Source: Pseudomonas fluorescens
Lineage (GTDB): Bacteria; Pseudomonadota; Gammaproteobacteria; Pseudomonadales; Pseudomonadaceae
Direction of reading: 5' to 3'
Assembly (NCBI RefSeq): GCF_902497625.1
Contig: NZ_CABVGX010000026.1
Span: forward strand, 1 to 64,000
DNA: 64,000 nucleotides
The notes below the pieces were generated by a model, which searched no databases, was not told the DNA's origin, and worked only from the letters and a program-made list of their open reading frames with translations. Below, piece by piece: positions 24,735 through 33,904 of the stretch (its first letter is position 1; each line of letters begins with the position of its first letter). The position numbers were made by a program, and so were the translations under genes.

Positions 24735-26563
24735 CGATCTTTCTCCGAAGATTTCAGCCACCACGCGCTCAGGCCCAGGGTATAGGGCGGCGTGGTGATG
24801 AAGGCGAACCGGTTGCGGTAAGCCAGACGGTGATAATTGAGGTACCAGTTGGGAATGATGTAGTGCTGCCACAGCAGGACCCGATCCAGCGCTTTGCCGG
24901 CGGCGACTTGCTGGTCGCGTGTTTGCGCGGCGAGGAGTTGCTCGAGCAAATGGTCAACCACCGGGTTGGCGATACCGGCGTAATTTTTACTGCCCTTGAT
25001 GCCGACCTGGCTGGAATGAAAGTACTGCCACTGTTCCAGACCGGGGCTCAGGGTCTGGTTGAGCGTCAACAGGACCATGTCGAAATCGAACTGATCCAGA
25101 CGTTGTTTGTATTGGGCGCGATCCACCGTGCGCAGCCGTGCGTCGATGCCGATGCTGGCGAGGTTCTCGACGTAGGGCTGGAGGATGCGTTCCAGATTCG
25201 GATTGACCAGCAGGATTTCCAGCCTTAGCGGTTGGCCATTGGCGTTCTCGACCCGTTGGCCATTGAGCTTCCAGCCGGCCTCGGCGAGCAGGTTCAGGCT
25301 TTTGCGCATGGTCTCCCGGGGGATGCCACGGCCATCGGTCTGCGGCAGGCTGAACGGTTCGGTCAGCAGCCTGGCCGGCAGTTGCTCGCGAAATGGTGTG
25401 AGCATCAGCCATTCATGCCCCACTGGCAGGCCGGTGGCGGAGAATTCGCTGTTGGGGTAATAACTCAGCGCCCTTTTATAGGCGCCGCTGAACAGCGTAC
25501 GGTTGGTCCATTCGAAGTCGAACATCAGCCCGAGGGCCTCACGCACCCTCTGATCGGCGAAAGCCGCGCGGCGGCTGTTCATGAACAGGCCCTGGGTCTG
25601 CGTCGGGATCTGGTGCGCGATCTGCGCTTTGATCACTTCGCCACGACGCACTGCCGGAAAGTTGTAGCCGTTTTGCCAGTTCTTCGCCTGGTGCTCGATG
25701 TAGATATCAAATTCGCCGGCCTTGAAGGCTTCGAACGCGACGTCGCTGTCCCGATAGAACTCCACTTCCATGCGGTCGACATTGTATTTGCCGCGATTGA
25801 CCGGCAAATCCTTGCCCCAGTAATCCTTGACCCTTTCAAACACCAGTTGCCGTCCGGGTGTCACCGAGGTGATCCGATACGGGCCACTGCCCAACGGCGC
25901 CTCAAAGGTCGTGGCCTTGAAGTCGCGATTTTTCCAGTAATGCTGTGGCAATACCGGCAGCTCGCCCAAGCGCAGGATCAGCAATGGATTACCGGCGCGC
26001 TTGAAAACAAATCGGATGCGGTGCGCATTCAGCACATCGACCCGCAACACTTCCTGCAGATTGGTGCGGTACTGCGGATGACCTTCCTTGAGCAACAGGC
26101 GGTAGGAAAACGCCACGTCGTAGGCGGTGATCGCAATCCCATCGTGGAACCGCGCCTCAGGGCGCAGGTTGAACACCACCCAGCTGCGGTCTTCGGCGTA
26201 CTCCACCGAACGCGCGATCAGTCCGTAACTGGACGTCGGCTCGTCGCCGGAGGGCGCGTACTGACCGGTGCCGACCATCAGCGGCTCGTTCAGCTCATTG
26301 ATGCCGTACTGCAGGAAGTTGGCCGTGCCGACCGGGCTGGAGCCCTTGAACGTGTAGGGGTTGAGCGTATCGAAGGTGCCAAACGCCATCACCCGCAATG
26401 TTCCGCCCTTGGGCGCTTGCGGGTTGACCCAGTCGAAGTGGGTAAATCGGGCCGGGTACTTGAGCGTGCCGAACTGCGCATAACCATGGCTTTCGCTGAT
26501 CGTCGCGCTTGCGGAAGAGCTCAAGGCCAGGCTGATCAGGCAGAGAAGGAGAGGACGCTTCAA
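24731..26563 (-). CDS. nppA1: Periplasmic peptide-binding protein, first of two (YejA/NppA1-like)
   Basis: 610 aa with a clear signal peptide (MKRPLLLCLISLALSSSASA). Family SBP_bac_5, with conserved HFDWVNPQAPKGGTLRVM, FNLRPEARFHDGIAI and YWGKDLPVNRGKYNVD blocks at the same spacing as in the neighbouring paralogue. It is the first gene of the transporter operon. Two binding proteins on one permease pair could widen the range of peptides taken up. ATG at 26563; the upstream 188 bp hold the promoter and the mltD terminator. Confidence 0.88.
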   Translation of the reverse strand: MKRPLLLCLISLALSSSASATISESHGYAQFGTLKYPARFTHFDWVNPQAPKGGTLRVMAFGTFDTLNPYTFKGSSPVGTANFLQYGINELNEPLMVGTGQYAPSGDEPTSSYGLIARSVEYAEDRSWVVFNLRPEARFHDGIAITAYDVAFSYRLLLKEGHPQYRTNLQEVLRVDVLNAHRIRFVFKRAGNPLLILRLGELPVLPQHYWKNRDFKATTFEAPLGSGPYRITSVTPGRQLVFERVKDYWGKDLPVNRGKYNVDRMEVEFYRDSDVAFEAFKAGEFDIYIEHQAKNWQNGYNFPAVRRGEVIKAQIAHQIPTQTQGLFMNSRRAAFADQRVREALGLMFDFEWTNRTLFSGAYKRALSYYPNSEFSATGLPVGHEWLMLTPFREQLPARLLTEPFSLPQTDGRGIPRETMRKSLNLLAEAGWKLNGQRVENANGQPLRLEILLVNPNLERILQPYVENLASIGIDARLRTVDRAQYKQRLDQFDFDMVLLTLNQTLSPGLEQWQYFHSSQVGIKGSKNYAGIANPVVDHLLEQLLAAQTRDQQVAAGKALDRVLLWQHYIIPNWYLNYHRLAYRNRFAFITTPPYTLGLSAWWLKSSEKDR

Positions 26564-26715
26564 GTCAGAGATTCGATCCAGGAGGCTTGGGCTTTGTGGG
26601 CCGTACAGTAACAGCTTGTCTGGACAGGAAAAAGATGGCTCTCCAATGCGAGGTTGATTACGGAGGCGTACTCCCTTCGCCAGCTGCTACGGGGTTTTTT
26701 GCCCATCTACTGAAC

Positions 26716-26745
26716 AAAGAAAAAAAGCCCCTGTATTCAGGGGCT
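26716..26745 (-). terminator. Rho-independent terminator of mltD
   Basis: AGCCCCTG (26726-26733), loop, CAGGGGCT (26738-26745); read on the minus strand the stem is followed by a run of T residues (TTTTTTCTTTG). It lies 7 nt beyond the mltD stop and separates mltD from the npp operon. Confidence 0.88.
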
Positions 26746-26751
26746 CTCAGA

Positions 26752-28206
26752 TTAGCGAGGCGAAGACACTGTCAGCATCTGACCCGGCTTCAGCGCCTGG
26801 CCAACCCGAGGGTTCCAGCGCTTGAGGTGTTGCATTTCCACATTGAAACGCTTGGCCACCATGTACAACGAGTCGCCCTGCTTGACCTTGTACTGAGTCT
26901 GCTGTTTTTTGCTGGTGGACTTGCCAGCGGACCTGCTGTTCGCCGCCACGACGGTATTGACCCGTCCGGAGCCACGCTTGGCCGTATCCTGCATGACCAG
27001 TGTCTGGCCAACCTTGAGGTTTTTGCCGGACAACTTGTTCCAGCGCTGCAAGTCTTTGACGTCGACCTTGTTGGCCTTGGCGATAGTGCCCAGATTGTCG
27101 CCCCGTTTAACCCGGTAGGCGCGTTTGAGGCTGGCAATCTCGTTACGATCGACACCCTCGAAAACCGGTTTGAGCGGCTTCTGACTGATCAACTCGTCTG
27201 GTCGCATGGTCGACAGGCTGGCGGTCAGCAACTGTGCTTTCGATGTTGGCACCAGCAAATGCTGAGGACCGTCGATGGTAGTGCGCTGTTTGAAGGCGGG
27301 ATTGAGCTGGAACAGCTCGTCTTCATCAATGTTAGCCACCGCCGCAACCTTGGACAGGTCCATGCGCTGGCTGATCTCGACCACCTGGAAGTAAGGTTCG
27401 TTGGCGATCGGGCTGAGGTTTACGCCGTAGGCTTCCGGCGCCAGCACCACCTGCGACAGCGCGAGCAACTTGGGCACATAAGCCTGGGTTTCCGCGGGCA
27501 GTGGCAGGTTCCAGTAATCGGTCGGCAACCCGAGCTTTTCGTTGCGCTCGATGGCGCGGCTGACCGTGCCTTCACCTGCGTTGTAGGCGGCGAGCGCCAA
27601 CAACCAGTCACCGTTGAACATGTCGTGCAGGCGGGTGAGATAATCCATCGCCGCCGTGGTCGACGCGGTGATGTCGCGGCGGCCATCATAAAAACGTGTC
27701 TGACGCAGATTGAAATAGCGCCCTGTGGACGGAATGAATTGCCACAAACCCACGGCGTGAGCGCGCGAATAAGCCATCGGATTGTAGGAGCTTTCAATCA
27801 CTGGCAGCAGGGCCAGTTCCAGCGGCATGTTGCGCTCTTCCAGGCGCTCGACGATGTAATGGATGTACAGGCTGCCGCGTTCGCCGGCCGATTCCAGGTA
27901 GGACGGGTTGCTCGCGAACCACAGGCGCTGTTGCTCAACGCGCGGGTTGACGCCGACGTTGTCCTGCAGCTGGAAGCCCTGGCGCATGCGTTCCCAGACG
28001 TCCTGGGGAATTTGCGGAACAGGCTTTTCAGTGAGCCAGACGGGCTTCGGTTTGGCGCGTGCCGCGATATTCGGAGTGTGCGTCACTTCGGTCTGCGGCA
28101 CATGGCTGGAACAGCCCGCCAGGGTGGCGGACACAGCCACCGCGATGGCTTGAGCCAAGCGGGTCAATGCGTCTGAGTGAATGGACTTACGAATAGATGA
28201 CGACAT
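26752..28206 (-). CDS. mltD: Membrane-bound lytic murein transglycosylase D
   Basis: 484 aa. The N-terminal signal ends in a lipobox (LAGC, Cys32), so it is an outer-membrane lipoprotein facing the periplasm. The SLT domain (~125-240) has the catalytic Glu138 in VIESSYNP, followed by GLWQFIPSTGR and AYNAGEG. Two LysM peptidoglycan-binding domains occupy about 345-390 and 435-480. The enzyme cleaves the glycan strand between MurNAc and GlcNAc, forming 1,6-anhydroMurNAc. ATG at 28206 lacks a strong Shine-Dalgarno; the extended start at 28230 would be TTG. It is convergent with nothing and divergent from no gene; gloB follows upstream on the same strand. Confidence 0.92.
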   Translation of the reverse strand: MSSSIRKSIHSDALTRLAQAIAVAVSATLAGCSSHVPQTEVTHTPNIAARAKPKPVWLTEKPVPQIPQDVWERMRQGFQLQDNVGVNPRVEQQRLWFASNPSYLESAGERGSLYIHYIVERLEERNMPLELALLPVIESSYNPMAYSRAHAVGLWQFIPSTGRYFNLRQTRFYDGRRDITASTTAAMDYLTRLHDMFNGDWLLALAAYNAGEGTVSRAIERNEKLGLPTDYWNLPLPAETQAYVPKLLALSQVVLAPEAYGVNLSPIANEPYFQVVEISQRMDLSKVAAVANIDEDELFQLNPAFKQRTTIDGPQHLLVPTSKAQLLTASLSTMRPDELISQKPLKPVFEGVDRNEIASLKRAYRVKRGDNLGTIAKANKVDVKDLQRWNKLSGKNLKVGQTLVMQDTAKRGSGRVNTVVAANSRSAGKSTSKKQQTQYKVKQGDSLYMVAKRFNVEMQHLKRWNPRVGQALKPGQMLTVSSPR

Positions 28207-28305
28207 TGGCTGGAAGTAAGTTCCGGGCAAAAATGTCGGGCGATTCTAGAAAGCGCACCCACTGCGGTCAACCATTCAGATTTTCCGCACTGACCGGCAA
28301 GCCCC

Positions 28306-29073
28306 TTAGAACGTATCTTTCCATGCCCTCAAAGCAGCAAAAACTGCGCTTGGCGACCCGTTGCCGGCGCCGGTCCGTTCGTCCAGTTTTTCTTTAACGG
28401 ATGTTTCACCGGTCCGCAAAAACGGGTTGGTGAGTTTTTCCAGAGCCAGATTTGACGGTAGCGTGATGGTTCCTGACGCACGTTTTTTGATCACGTCGGC
28501 AAGCCGTTCAGCCACATCCCGATTGCCAGGCTCCACCGCAGCGGCGAAGCGCAGATTGCTCAGGGTGTACTCATGCGCGCAATAAACCTGGGTGTCTGCG
28601 GGCAGTGAAGCCAGGCGCGTCAGTGAGGCATGCATCTGCTCTGGCGTGCCCTCGAACAGGCGCCCGCAACCGGCGGCGAACAGGGTGTCGCCACAGAACA
28701 ACATGCCTTTGTGATAAAAAGCGATGTGGCCGCTGGTGTGCCCCGGAACGTCAATGACATCGAAGTCGAGCCCCAGCACATTGATACGGTCGTTATCGGC
28801 CAGGGCGACTTCCCGCGCCGGGATGGTCTCACGGGCCGGGCCGTAAACCTTCGCGTCTGTCGCATTTTTCAGTGCCAGCACGCCGCCGACATGGTCGTGG
28901 TGGTGATGAGTGATCAAAATATCGCTCAACACCCAGTCCGGGTGGGCTGCAAGCCAGTCCTGCACCGGCGCGGCATCGCCCGGATCGACTGCGGCGCAAC
29001 GGCGGGTATCAGTATCCTGTAACAACCAGATGTAGTTGTCGGAGAAGGCGCAGAGAGCTGTGATCTGTATCAT
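28306..29073 (-). CDS. gloB: Hydroxyacylglutathione hydrolase (glyoxalase II)
   Basis: 255 aa, the standard length. The metallo-beta-lactamase zinc motif THHHHDH occupies residues 55-61; other ligands lie in VPGHTSGH (~110) and FCGDTLFAAGCGRLFEG (~128). The C-terminal domain ends with the NPFLRT element. It hydrolyses S-D-lactoylglutathione to D-lactate and glutathione, the second step of methylglyoxal detoxification in the cytoplasm. ATG at 29073. It is divergent from the methyltransferase gene at 29139, with 65 bp between starts. Confidence 0.94.
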   Translation of the reverse strand: MIQITALCAFSDNYIWLLQDTDTRRCAAVDPGDAAPVQDWLAAHPDWVLSDILITHHHHDHVGGVLALKNATDAKVYGPARETIPAREVALADNDRINVLGLDFDVIDVPGHTSGHIAFYHKGMLFCGDTLFAAGCGRLFEGTPEQMHASLTRLASLPADTQVYCAHEYTLSNLRFAAAVEPGNRDVAERLADVIKKRASGTITLPSNLALEKLTNPFLRTGETSVKEKLDERTGAGNGSPSAVFAALRAWKDTF

Positions 29074-29138
29074 CGTCGGATTCGCCAAGCGGAAAACAAT
29101 GGCGCATCTTAGAACTTCCTGACGCGTTGGAGAATGCA

Positions 29139-29897
29139 ATGACTGATAAAGCGTTCGCTCAGGCCGATCCTGACTGGCTGGCCTTGATCAGTGCGGCCCG
29201 TGATTGGCTGTCGGGGCCGATCGGGCAATTTTTGCTGGACGAAGAACGGCGCATGCTCGAAGACGAGCTCGGGCGCTTCTTCGGTGGCTATCTGGTGCAC
29301 TACGGGCCTTCGGCGCAGACCCCGCCGCCGGCGCCGCAGGTGCAGCGCAATGTGCGGCTCGGCGCACCGTTGCCGGGTGTCGAAATCGTTTGCGAAGAGC
29401 AGGCCTGGCCATTGAGTGAGCACGCGGCTGATGTCGTAGTATTGCAACATGGCCTGGATTTCTGTCTGTCGCCCCACGGTTTGCTACGTGAAGCGGCGAG
29501 CAGCGTGCGCCCGGGAGGGCATCTGCTGATCATCGGCATCAATCCCTGGAGCACGTGGGGGCTGCGCCATGTGTTCGCCAATGATGGTTTGCGCAAGGCT
29601 CGTTGCATCTCACCTTCACGGGTCGGCGACTGGCTGAATCTGCTGGGGTTCGCGCTGGAGAAACGTCGCTTCGGGTGCTATCGTCCGCCGCTTGCGTCAA
29701 CAGCCTGGCAAACTCGTCTGGCCGGTTGGGAGCGCAAGGCCGGTGACTGGCAGCTGTCGGGCGGCGGCTTTTATCTGTTGGTAGCGCGCAAGATCGTGGT
29801 GGGACTGCGTCCCCTCCGTCAGGAGCGCCGCGAGCCGATGGGCAAGCTGATTCCCTTGCCGATGGCCAAGGTCAATCGCCGCAATATCGAACCGTAA
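29139..29897 (+). CDS. SAM-dependent methyltransferase-like protein (PA1814 type)
   Basis: 252 aa. ATG at 29139 with TTGGAG 8 nt upstream. Class I methyltransferase elements are visible, but motif I is degenerate: VVVLQHGLDFCLSPHGLLREAASSV (~100-124) is the region after beta-4, and GGHLLIIGINPWSTWGLR (~129-146) covers beta-5. A glycine-rich SAM loop (GxGxG) is not obvious in the N-terminal half, so activity is uncertain. The gene sits in the conserved gloB-methyltransferase-rnhA-dnaQ order. No substrate is known. Confidence 0.75.
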   Translation: MTDKAFAQADPDWLALISAARDWLSGPIGQFLLDEERRMLEDELGRFFGGYLVHYGPSAQTPPPAPQVQRNVRLGAPLPGVEIVCEEQAWPLSEHAADVVVLQHGLDFCLSPHGLLREAASSVRPGGHLLIIGINPWSTWGLRHVFANDGLRKARCISPSRVGDWLNLLGFALEKRRFGCYRPPLASTAWQTRLAGWERKAGDWQLSGGGFYLLVARKIVVGLRPLRQERREPMGKLIPLPMAKVNRRNIEP

Positions 29898-29913
29898 CAC
29901 CTCTTTTATTTCC

Positions 29914-29932
29914 GGCCGGGTTCGCCCCGGCC
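29914..29932 (+). terminator. Short hairpin after the methyltransferase gene
   Basis: GGCCGGG / CCCGGCC stem with a TTCGC loop, 16 nt after the stop codon. No T-tract follows, so termination is possible but weakly supported; rnhA begins 61 nt further on. Confidence 0.4.
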
Positions 29933-29993
29933 TCGGGCCTCGGGCATCGTTGATCGCAGATCAGTGAGCCACGGCATTTCTGGATAGATTGGC

Positions 29994-30446
29994 ATGAGCG
30001 ATAGCGTAGAACTTTTCACCGACGGCGCCTGCAAAGGCAATCCCGGCCCTGGCGGCTGGGGCGCGTTGCTGGTGTGCAAGGGTGTCGAAAAGGAGCTCTG
30101 GGGCGGCGAAGCCAACACCACCAATAATCGTATGGAGCTGATGGGCGCTATCCGTGGCCTGGAAGAACTCAAGCGTTCGTGCGACGTGTTACTGGTCACA
30201 GACTCGCAGTACGTCATGAAAGGCATCAACGAGTGGATGGACAACTGGAAAAAACGCGGCTGGAAGACTGCCGCGAAAGAGCCGGTGAAGAATGCCGATC
30301 TGTGGAAGCTTCTCGACGAGCAGGTCAACCGCCACAACGTCACCTGGAAGTGGGTCCGTGGACACATCGGCCATCATGGCAACGAACGCGCCGATCAGTT
30401 GGCGAACCGTGGCGTCGATGAAGTGCGCGGGTACAAACAAGCCTGA
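29994..30446 (+). CDS. rnhA: Ribonuclease HI
   Basis: 150 aa with all four catalytic acids in place: Asp10 (ELFTDGACKGN), Glu48 (NRMELMG), Asp70 (VTDSQYV) and the C-terminal Asp near 134 (NERADQLA). It cleaves the RNA strand of RNA:DNA hybrids, for example at R-loops and primers. The basic handle region WKKRGWKT is also present. dnaQ follows after a REP pair, the usual neighbour order in pseudomonads and enterobacteria. Confidence 0.96.
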   Translation: MSDSVELFTDGACKGNPGPGGWGALLVCKGVEKELWGGEANTTNNRMELMGAIRGLEELKRSCDVLLVTDSQYVMKGINEWMDNWKKRGWKTAAKEPVKNADLWKLLDEQVNRHNVTWKWVRGHIGHHGNERADQLANRGVDEVRGYKQA

Positions 30447-30476
30447 TTTTCCTGCTGACGCACCGCGCTGCGGCCA

Positions 30477-30548
30477 ATCGCCAGCAGGCTAGCTCCCACA
30501 GGGGTAGCGGGTGCTCGCAAAACCTGTGGGAGCCAGCCTGCTGGCGAT
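30477..30548. repeat. REP pair (REPIN-like inverted repeat)
   Basis: Arms 30477-30501 and 30524-30548 are inverted copies with one mismatch (ATCGCCAGCAGGCTAGCTCC...). The GTGGGAGC head and the size are those of Pseudomonas REP doublets. Between rnhA and dnaQ. Confidence 0.85.
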
Positions 30549-30636
30549 AGGTGCAGCACGGTGTCCCTGAAAGCCCCCTGCGAGCGTGATAACATCCGCG
30601 CTTTTGCACGATTGAACCGTTGAGAGCTGAGCACTG

Positions 30637-31395
30637 ATGGCCACCAGATCCGTTGTACTCGATACCGAAACCACTGGCATGCCGGTGACTGACGGCCACC
30701 GGATTATCGAAATCGGTTGTGTCGAGTTGATCGGCCGACGCCTGACCGGAAGGCACTTCCACGTTTACCTGCAGCCAGATCGCGAAAGTGATGAGGGTGC
30801 CATCGGTGTGCACGGCATCACCAACGAATTCCTGGTGGGCAAGCCGCGTTTCACGGAAGTGGCCGATGAATTTTTCGAGTTCATCAAAGGTGCGCAGCTG
30901 ATCATCCATAACGCGGCGTTCGACGTTGGCTTCATCAACAACGAATTTGCCTTGATGGGTCAGCACGATCGCGCGGACATTACGCAGCACTGCTCGATTC
31001 TCGACACCTTGATGATGGCCCGGGAGCGCCATCCCGGGCAGCGCAACAGTCTCGACACCTTGTGCAAACGCTATGGCGTCGACAACTCCGGCCGTGAGCT
31101 GCACGGCGCCTTGCTCGACTCCGAGATCCTGGCCGACGTTTACCTGACCATGACAGGCGGGCAGACCAGCCTGTCGCTGGCGGGCAATGCGTCCGATGGC
31201 AACGGTTCAGGAGAGGGGGCGGACAACTCGGCCACAGAAATCCGCCGCCTGCCAGCCGACCGTCAGCCCACCCGAATCATCGCCGCCAATGACGATGATC
31301 TGGCGCAGCACGTGGCGCGTCTGGAAGCCATCGCGAAAGCAGCGGGGGCTCCGTCGCTGTGGCAGCAGCTCGCCGAGGCCAAAGCTCAGGCCTGA
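30637..31395 (+). CDS. dnaQ: DNA polymerase III epsilon subunit (3'-5' exonuclease)
   Basis: 252 aa. DEDDh exonuclease motifs: ExoI VLDTETTGM (~6-14), ExoII HNAAFDVGFI (~88-97) and ExoIII HGALLDSEILADVY (~152-165, with the catalytic His and Asp). After the nuclease domain a linker (~185-215) leads to a C-terminal segment (DDLAQHVARLEAIAKAAG) that binds the alpha subunit. It provides proofreading during replication. ATG at 30637, about 190 bp after rnhA with a REP pair between. Confidence 0.95.
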   Translation: MATRSVVLDTETTGMPVTDGHRIIEIGCVELIGRRLTGRHFHVYLQPDRESDEGAIGVHGITNEFLVGKPRFTEVADEFFEFIKGAQLIIHNAAFDVGFINNEFALMGQHDRADITQHCSILDTLMMARERHPGQRNSLDTLCKRYGVDNSGRELHGALLDSEILADVYLTMTGGQTSLSLAGNASDGNGSGEGADNSATEIRRLPADRQPTRIIAANDDDLAQHVARLEAIAKAAGAPSLWQQLAEAKAQA

Positions 31396-31400
31396 ATCCG

Positions 31401-31501
31401 TGTAGCAGCTGCCGCAGGCTGCGTCCGGCGCAGCCGGTTGTTCAATTGATTTTTCACCGGCCACCTTGTTGACCCCGACGCAGCCTGCGGCAGCTGCTAC
31501 A
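31401..31501. repeat. REP pair, TGTAGCAGCTGC family
   Basis: Perfect 25-bp inverted arms at 31401-31425 and 31477-31501. It belongs to a different REP family from the one at 30477, and recurs at 36492, 46261 and 49041. It lies immediately after dnaQ and may act as a terminator or mRNA stabiliser. Confidence 0.85.
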
Positions 31502-31634
31502 GGTGGGCGAACTTGCAGCCTCGGGGGGGGGCAGTGAACTATCTTGGGGCATTACCCCCTCGCCACATCCGCTTCAACCCTCTACCCTGAGCTCATTGGT
31601 GGATCTCGATCCGCCGCCTCAGGACACTGAGCTT

Positions 31635-33890
31635 ATGTACAAGGACTTGAAGTTCCCGGTGCTGATCGTCCATCGCGACATCAAGGCTGACACCGTCGCC
31701 GGTGATCGCGTACGCGGCATCGCCAGGGAGCTGGAGCAGGAAGGCTTCAGTATCCTCTCGGCGGTCGATTACACTGAGGGCCGTCTGGTGGCTTCTACGC
31801 ATCACGGTCTCTCCTGCATGTTGATCGCCGCTGAAGACCCAAGCGCCAACTCCCATCTGCTGCAGAACATGGCTGACCTGATTGGTCTGGCGCGGGTGCG
31901 TGCTCCGGACTTGCCGATTTTTGCCCTTGGCGAGCAGGTTACCCTCGAAAACGCCCCCGCCGACGCCATGGATGAACTCAACCAACTACGCGGCATTCTT
32001 TATCTGTTTGAAGACACAGTGCCCTTTCTCGCGCGGCAGGTAGCACGCGCTGCACGCAAATACCTCGATGGTTTACTGCCACCGTTCTTCAAGGCGCTTG
32101 TCCAGCACACCGCTGACTCCAACTATTCCTGGCACACACCCGGACATGGCGGCGGTGTGGCGTATCACAAGAGTCCGGTGGGGCAGGCGTTTCACCAGTT
32201 CTTCGGTGAAAACACCCTGCGTTCGGATCTATCGGTCTCGGTCCCAGAGCTGGGTTCATTGCTCGACCACACCGGCCCGCTGGCCGAGGCGGAAGCGCGT
32301 GCGGCGGCTAATTTTGGCGCCGATCACACTTTTTTCGTGATCAATGGCACCTCGACTGCCAACAAGATTGTCTGGCACGCAATGGTCGCCCGCGATGACC
32401 TGGTGCTGGTGGATCGCAACTGCCATAAATCGGTATTGCACTCGATCATCATGACCGGCGCGATCCCTCTGTACCTCTGCCCTGAACGCAACGAGCTGGG
32501 AATCATCGGGCCGATTCCGCTCAGCGAGTTCAGCCGTGAATCGATCCAGGCCAAGATCGACGCCAGTCCATTGACCAAGGGCCGCGAGCCCAAGGTCAAG
32601 CTCGCCGTGGTCACCAATTCGACCTATGACGGCCTCTGCTACAACGCCGAGCTGATCAAGCAAAGTCTTGGCAACAGTGTCGAGATTTTGCATTTCGACG
32701 AGGCCTGGTACGCCTACGCGGCGTTTCACGAATTCTTTGCCGGGCGTTACGGTATGGGGACCTCGCGCAGTGAAGAAAGCCCAATGGTGTTTACTACCCA
32801 TTCCACGCACAAATTGCTCGCGGCGTTCAGCCAGGCGTCGATGATTCACGTGCAGGACGGTGGCATACGGCAGCTCGACCGCGACCGTTTCAACGAAGCG
32901 TTCATGATGCACATTTCCACATCGCCGCAGTACAGCATCATCGCCTCGCTGGACGTGGCATCGGCCATGATGGAAGGCCCGGCCGGGCACTCGCTGTTGC
33001 AGGAAATGTTCGACGAGGCCCTGAGTTTTCGGCGCGCGCTGGCTAATCTGCGTCAGCACATCGCCGGCGATGACTGGTGGTTCAGTATCTGGCAGCCACC
33101 TTCGGTTGAAGGCATCGAACGGGTATCGACGGTTGACTGGTTGCTGCAACCGGACGCGGACTGGCACGGTTTCGCCGGCGTTACCGACGACTACGTTCTG
33201 CTTGATCCGATCAGGGTTACCCTGGTGATGCCAGGTCTGACGGCAGGTGGTGCGCTCAGTGAGCGCGGTATTCCCGCAGCGATCGTCAGCAAATTTCTCT
33301 GGGAACGCGGACTGGTGGTCGAAAAGACCGGCCTGTACTCGTTTCTGGTGCTGTTTTCGATGGGCATCACCAAAGGCAAATGGAGTACCTTGTTGACCGA
33401 ATTGCTGGAGTTCAAACGCAGCTATGACGCCAATGTCAGTCTTGCCAGTTGTCTGCCCTGCGTCGTCCAGCAGGACGCCACGCGATACCGCGGCATGGGT
33501 TTGCGTGACCTGTGTGACCAGCTGCATGCGTGCTATCGCAGCAATGCAACCGCCAAACATTTGAAGCGCATGTACACCGTGCTTCCGGAAATCGCCATGA
33601 AGCCTGCTGACGCTTATGATCACTTGGTGCGCGGCGAAGTCGAAGCGGTGTCCATCGATGCTTTGGAGGGCCGGATTTGCGCCGTCATGCTGGTACCGTA
33701 TCCACCGGGAATCCCGCTCATCATGCCCGGTGAGCGTTTCACCCAATCGACACGTTCGATCAATGATTATCTGGCGTTTGCCCGAACATTCGACAGTAGC
33801 TTCCCCGGCTTTGTCGCCGATGTGCACGGCTTGCAACACGAAGACGAGGGCAATGGGCGGCTTTACACCGTCGATTGCATCAAGGAGTGA
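31635..33890 (+). CDS. ldcA: Orn/Lys/Arg decarboxylase, probably lysine decarboxylase
   Basis: 751 aa, the size of P. aeruginosa LdcA. ATG at 31635; a longer in-frame start at 31503 would run through the REP element and is rejected. An N-terminal response-regulator-like wing domain (~1-130) precedes the aspartate-aminotransferase-fold core: HTPGHGGGVAY (~155), FVINGTSTANK (~234), and the PLP lysine in STHKLLAAF (Lys393). The C-terminal domain is complete. It decarboxylates lysine (possibly also arginine or ornithine) to the diamine, consuming a proton. Position after dnaQ matches ldcA (PA1818) in PAO1; in that species ArgR controls it. Confidence 0.88.
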   Translation: MYKDLKFPVLIVHRDIKADTVAGDRVRGIARELEQEGFSILSAVDYTEGRLVASTHHGLSCMLIAAEDPSANSHLLQNMADLIGLARVRAPDLPIFALGEQVTLENAPADAMDELNQLRGILYLFEDTVPFLARQVARAARKYLDGLLPPFFKALVQHTADSNYSWHTPGHGGGVAYHKSPVGQAFHQFFGENTLRSDLSVSVPELGSLLDHTGPLAEAEARAAANFGADHTFFVINGTSTANKIVWHAMVARDDLVLVDRNCHKSVLHSIIMTGAIPLYLCPERNELGIIGPIPLSEFSRESIQAKIDASPLTKGREPKVKLAVVTNSTYDGLCYNAELIKQSLGNSVEILHFDEAWYAYAAFHEFFAGRYGMGTSRSEESPMVFTTHSTHKLLAAFSQASMIHVQDGGIRQLDRDRFNEAFMMHISTSPQYSIIASLDVASAMMEGPAGHSLLQEMFDEALSFRRALANLRQHIAGDDWWFSIWQPPSVEGIERVSTVDWLLQPDADWHGFAGVTDDYVLLDPIRVTLVMPGLTAGGALSERGIPAAIVSKFLWERGLVVEKTGLYSFLVLFSMGITKGKWSTLLTELLEFKRSYDANVSLASCLPCVVQQDATRYRGMGLRDLCDQLHACYRSNATAKHLKRMYTVLPEIAMKPADAYDHLVRGEVEAVSIDALEGRICAVMLVPYPPGIPLIMPGERFTQSTRSINDYLAFARTFDSSFPGFVADVHGLQHEDEGNGRLYTVDCIKE

Positions 33891-33904
33891 GGACGTTTCC
33901 CAGC

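Noticed and set aside
26587..28176. Long plus-strand ORF of 529 codons opposite mltD
   Set aside because: Antisense shadow typical of high-GC DNA; mltD on the other strand has signal, SLT and LysM domains, and the shadow has no recognisable motif.
32256..33839. 527-codon minus-strand ORF opposite ldcA
   Set aside because: Shadow of ldcA; composition is His/Gln/Arg-rich with no family features.
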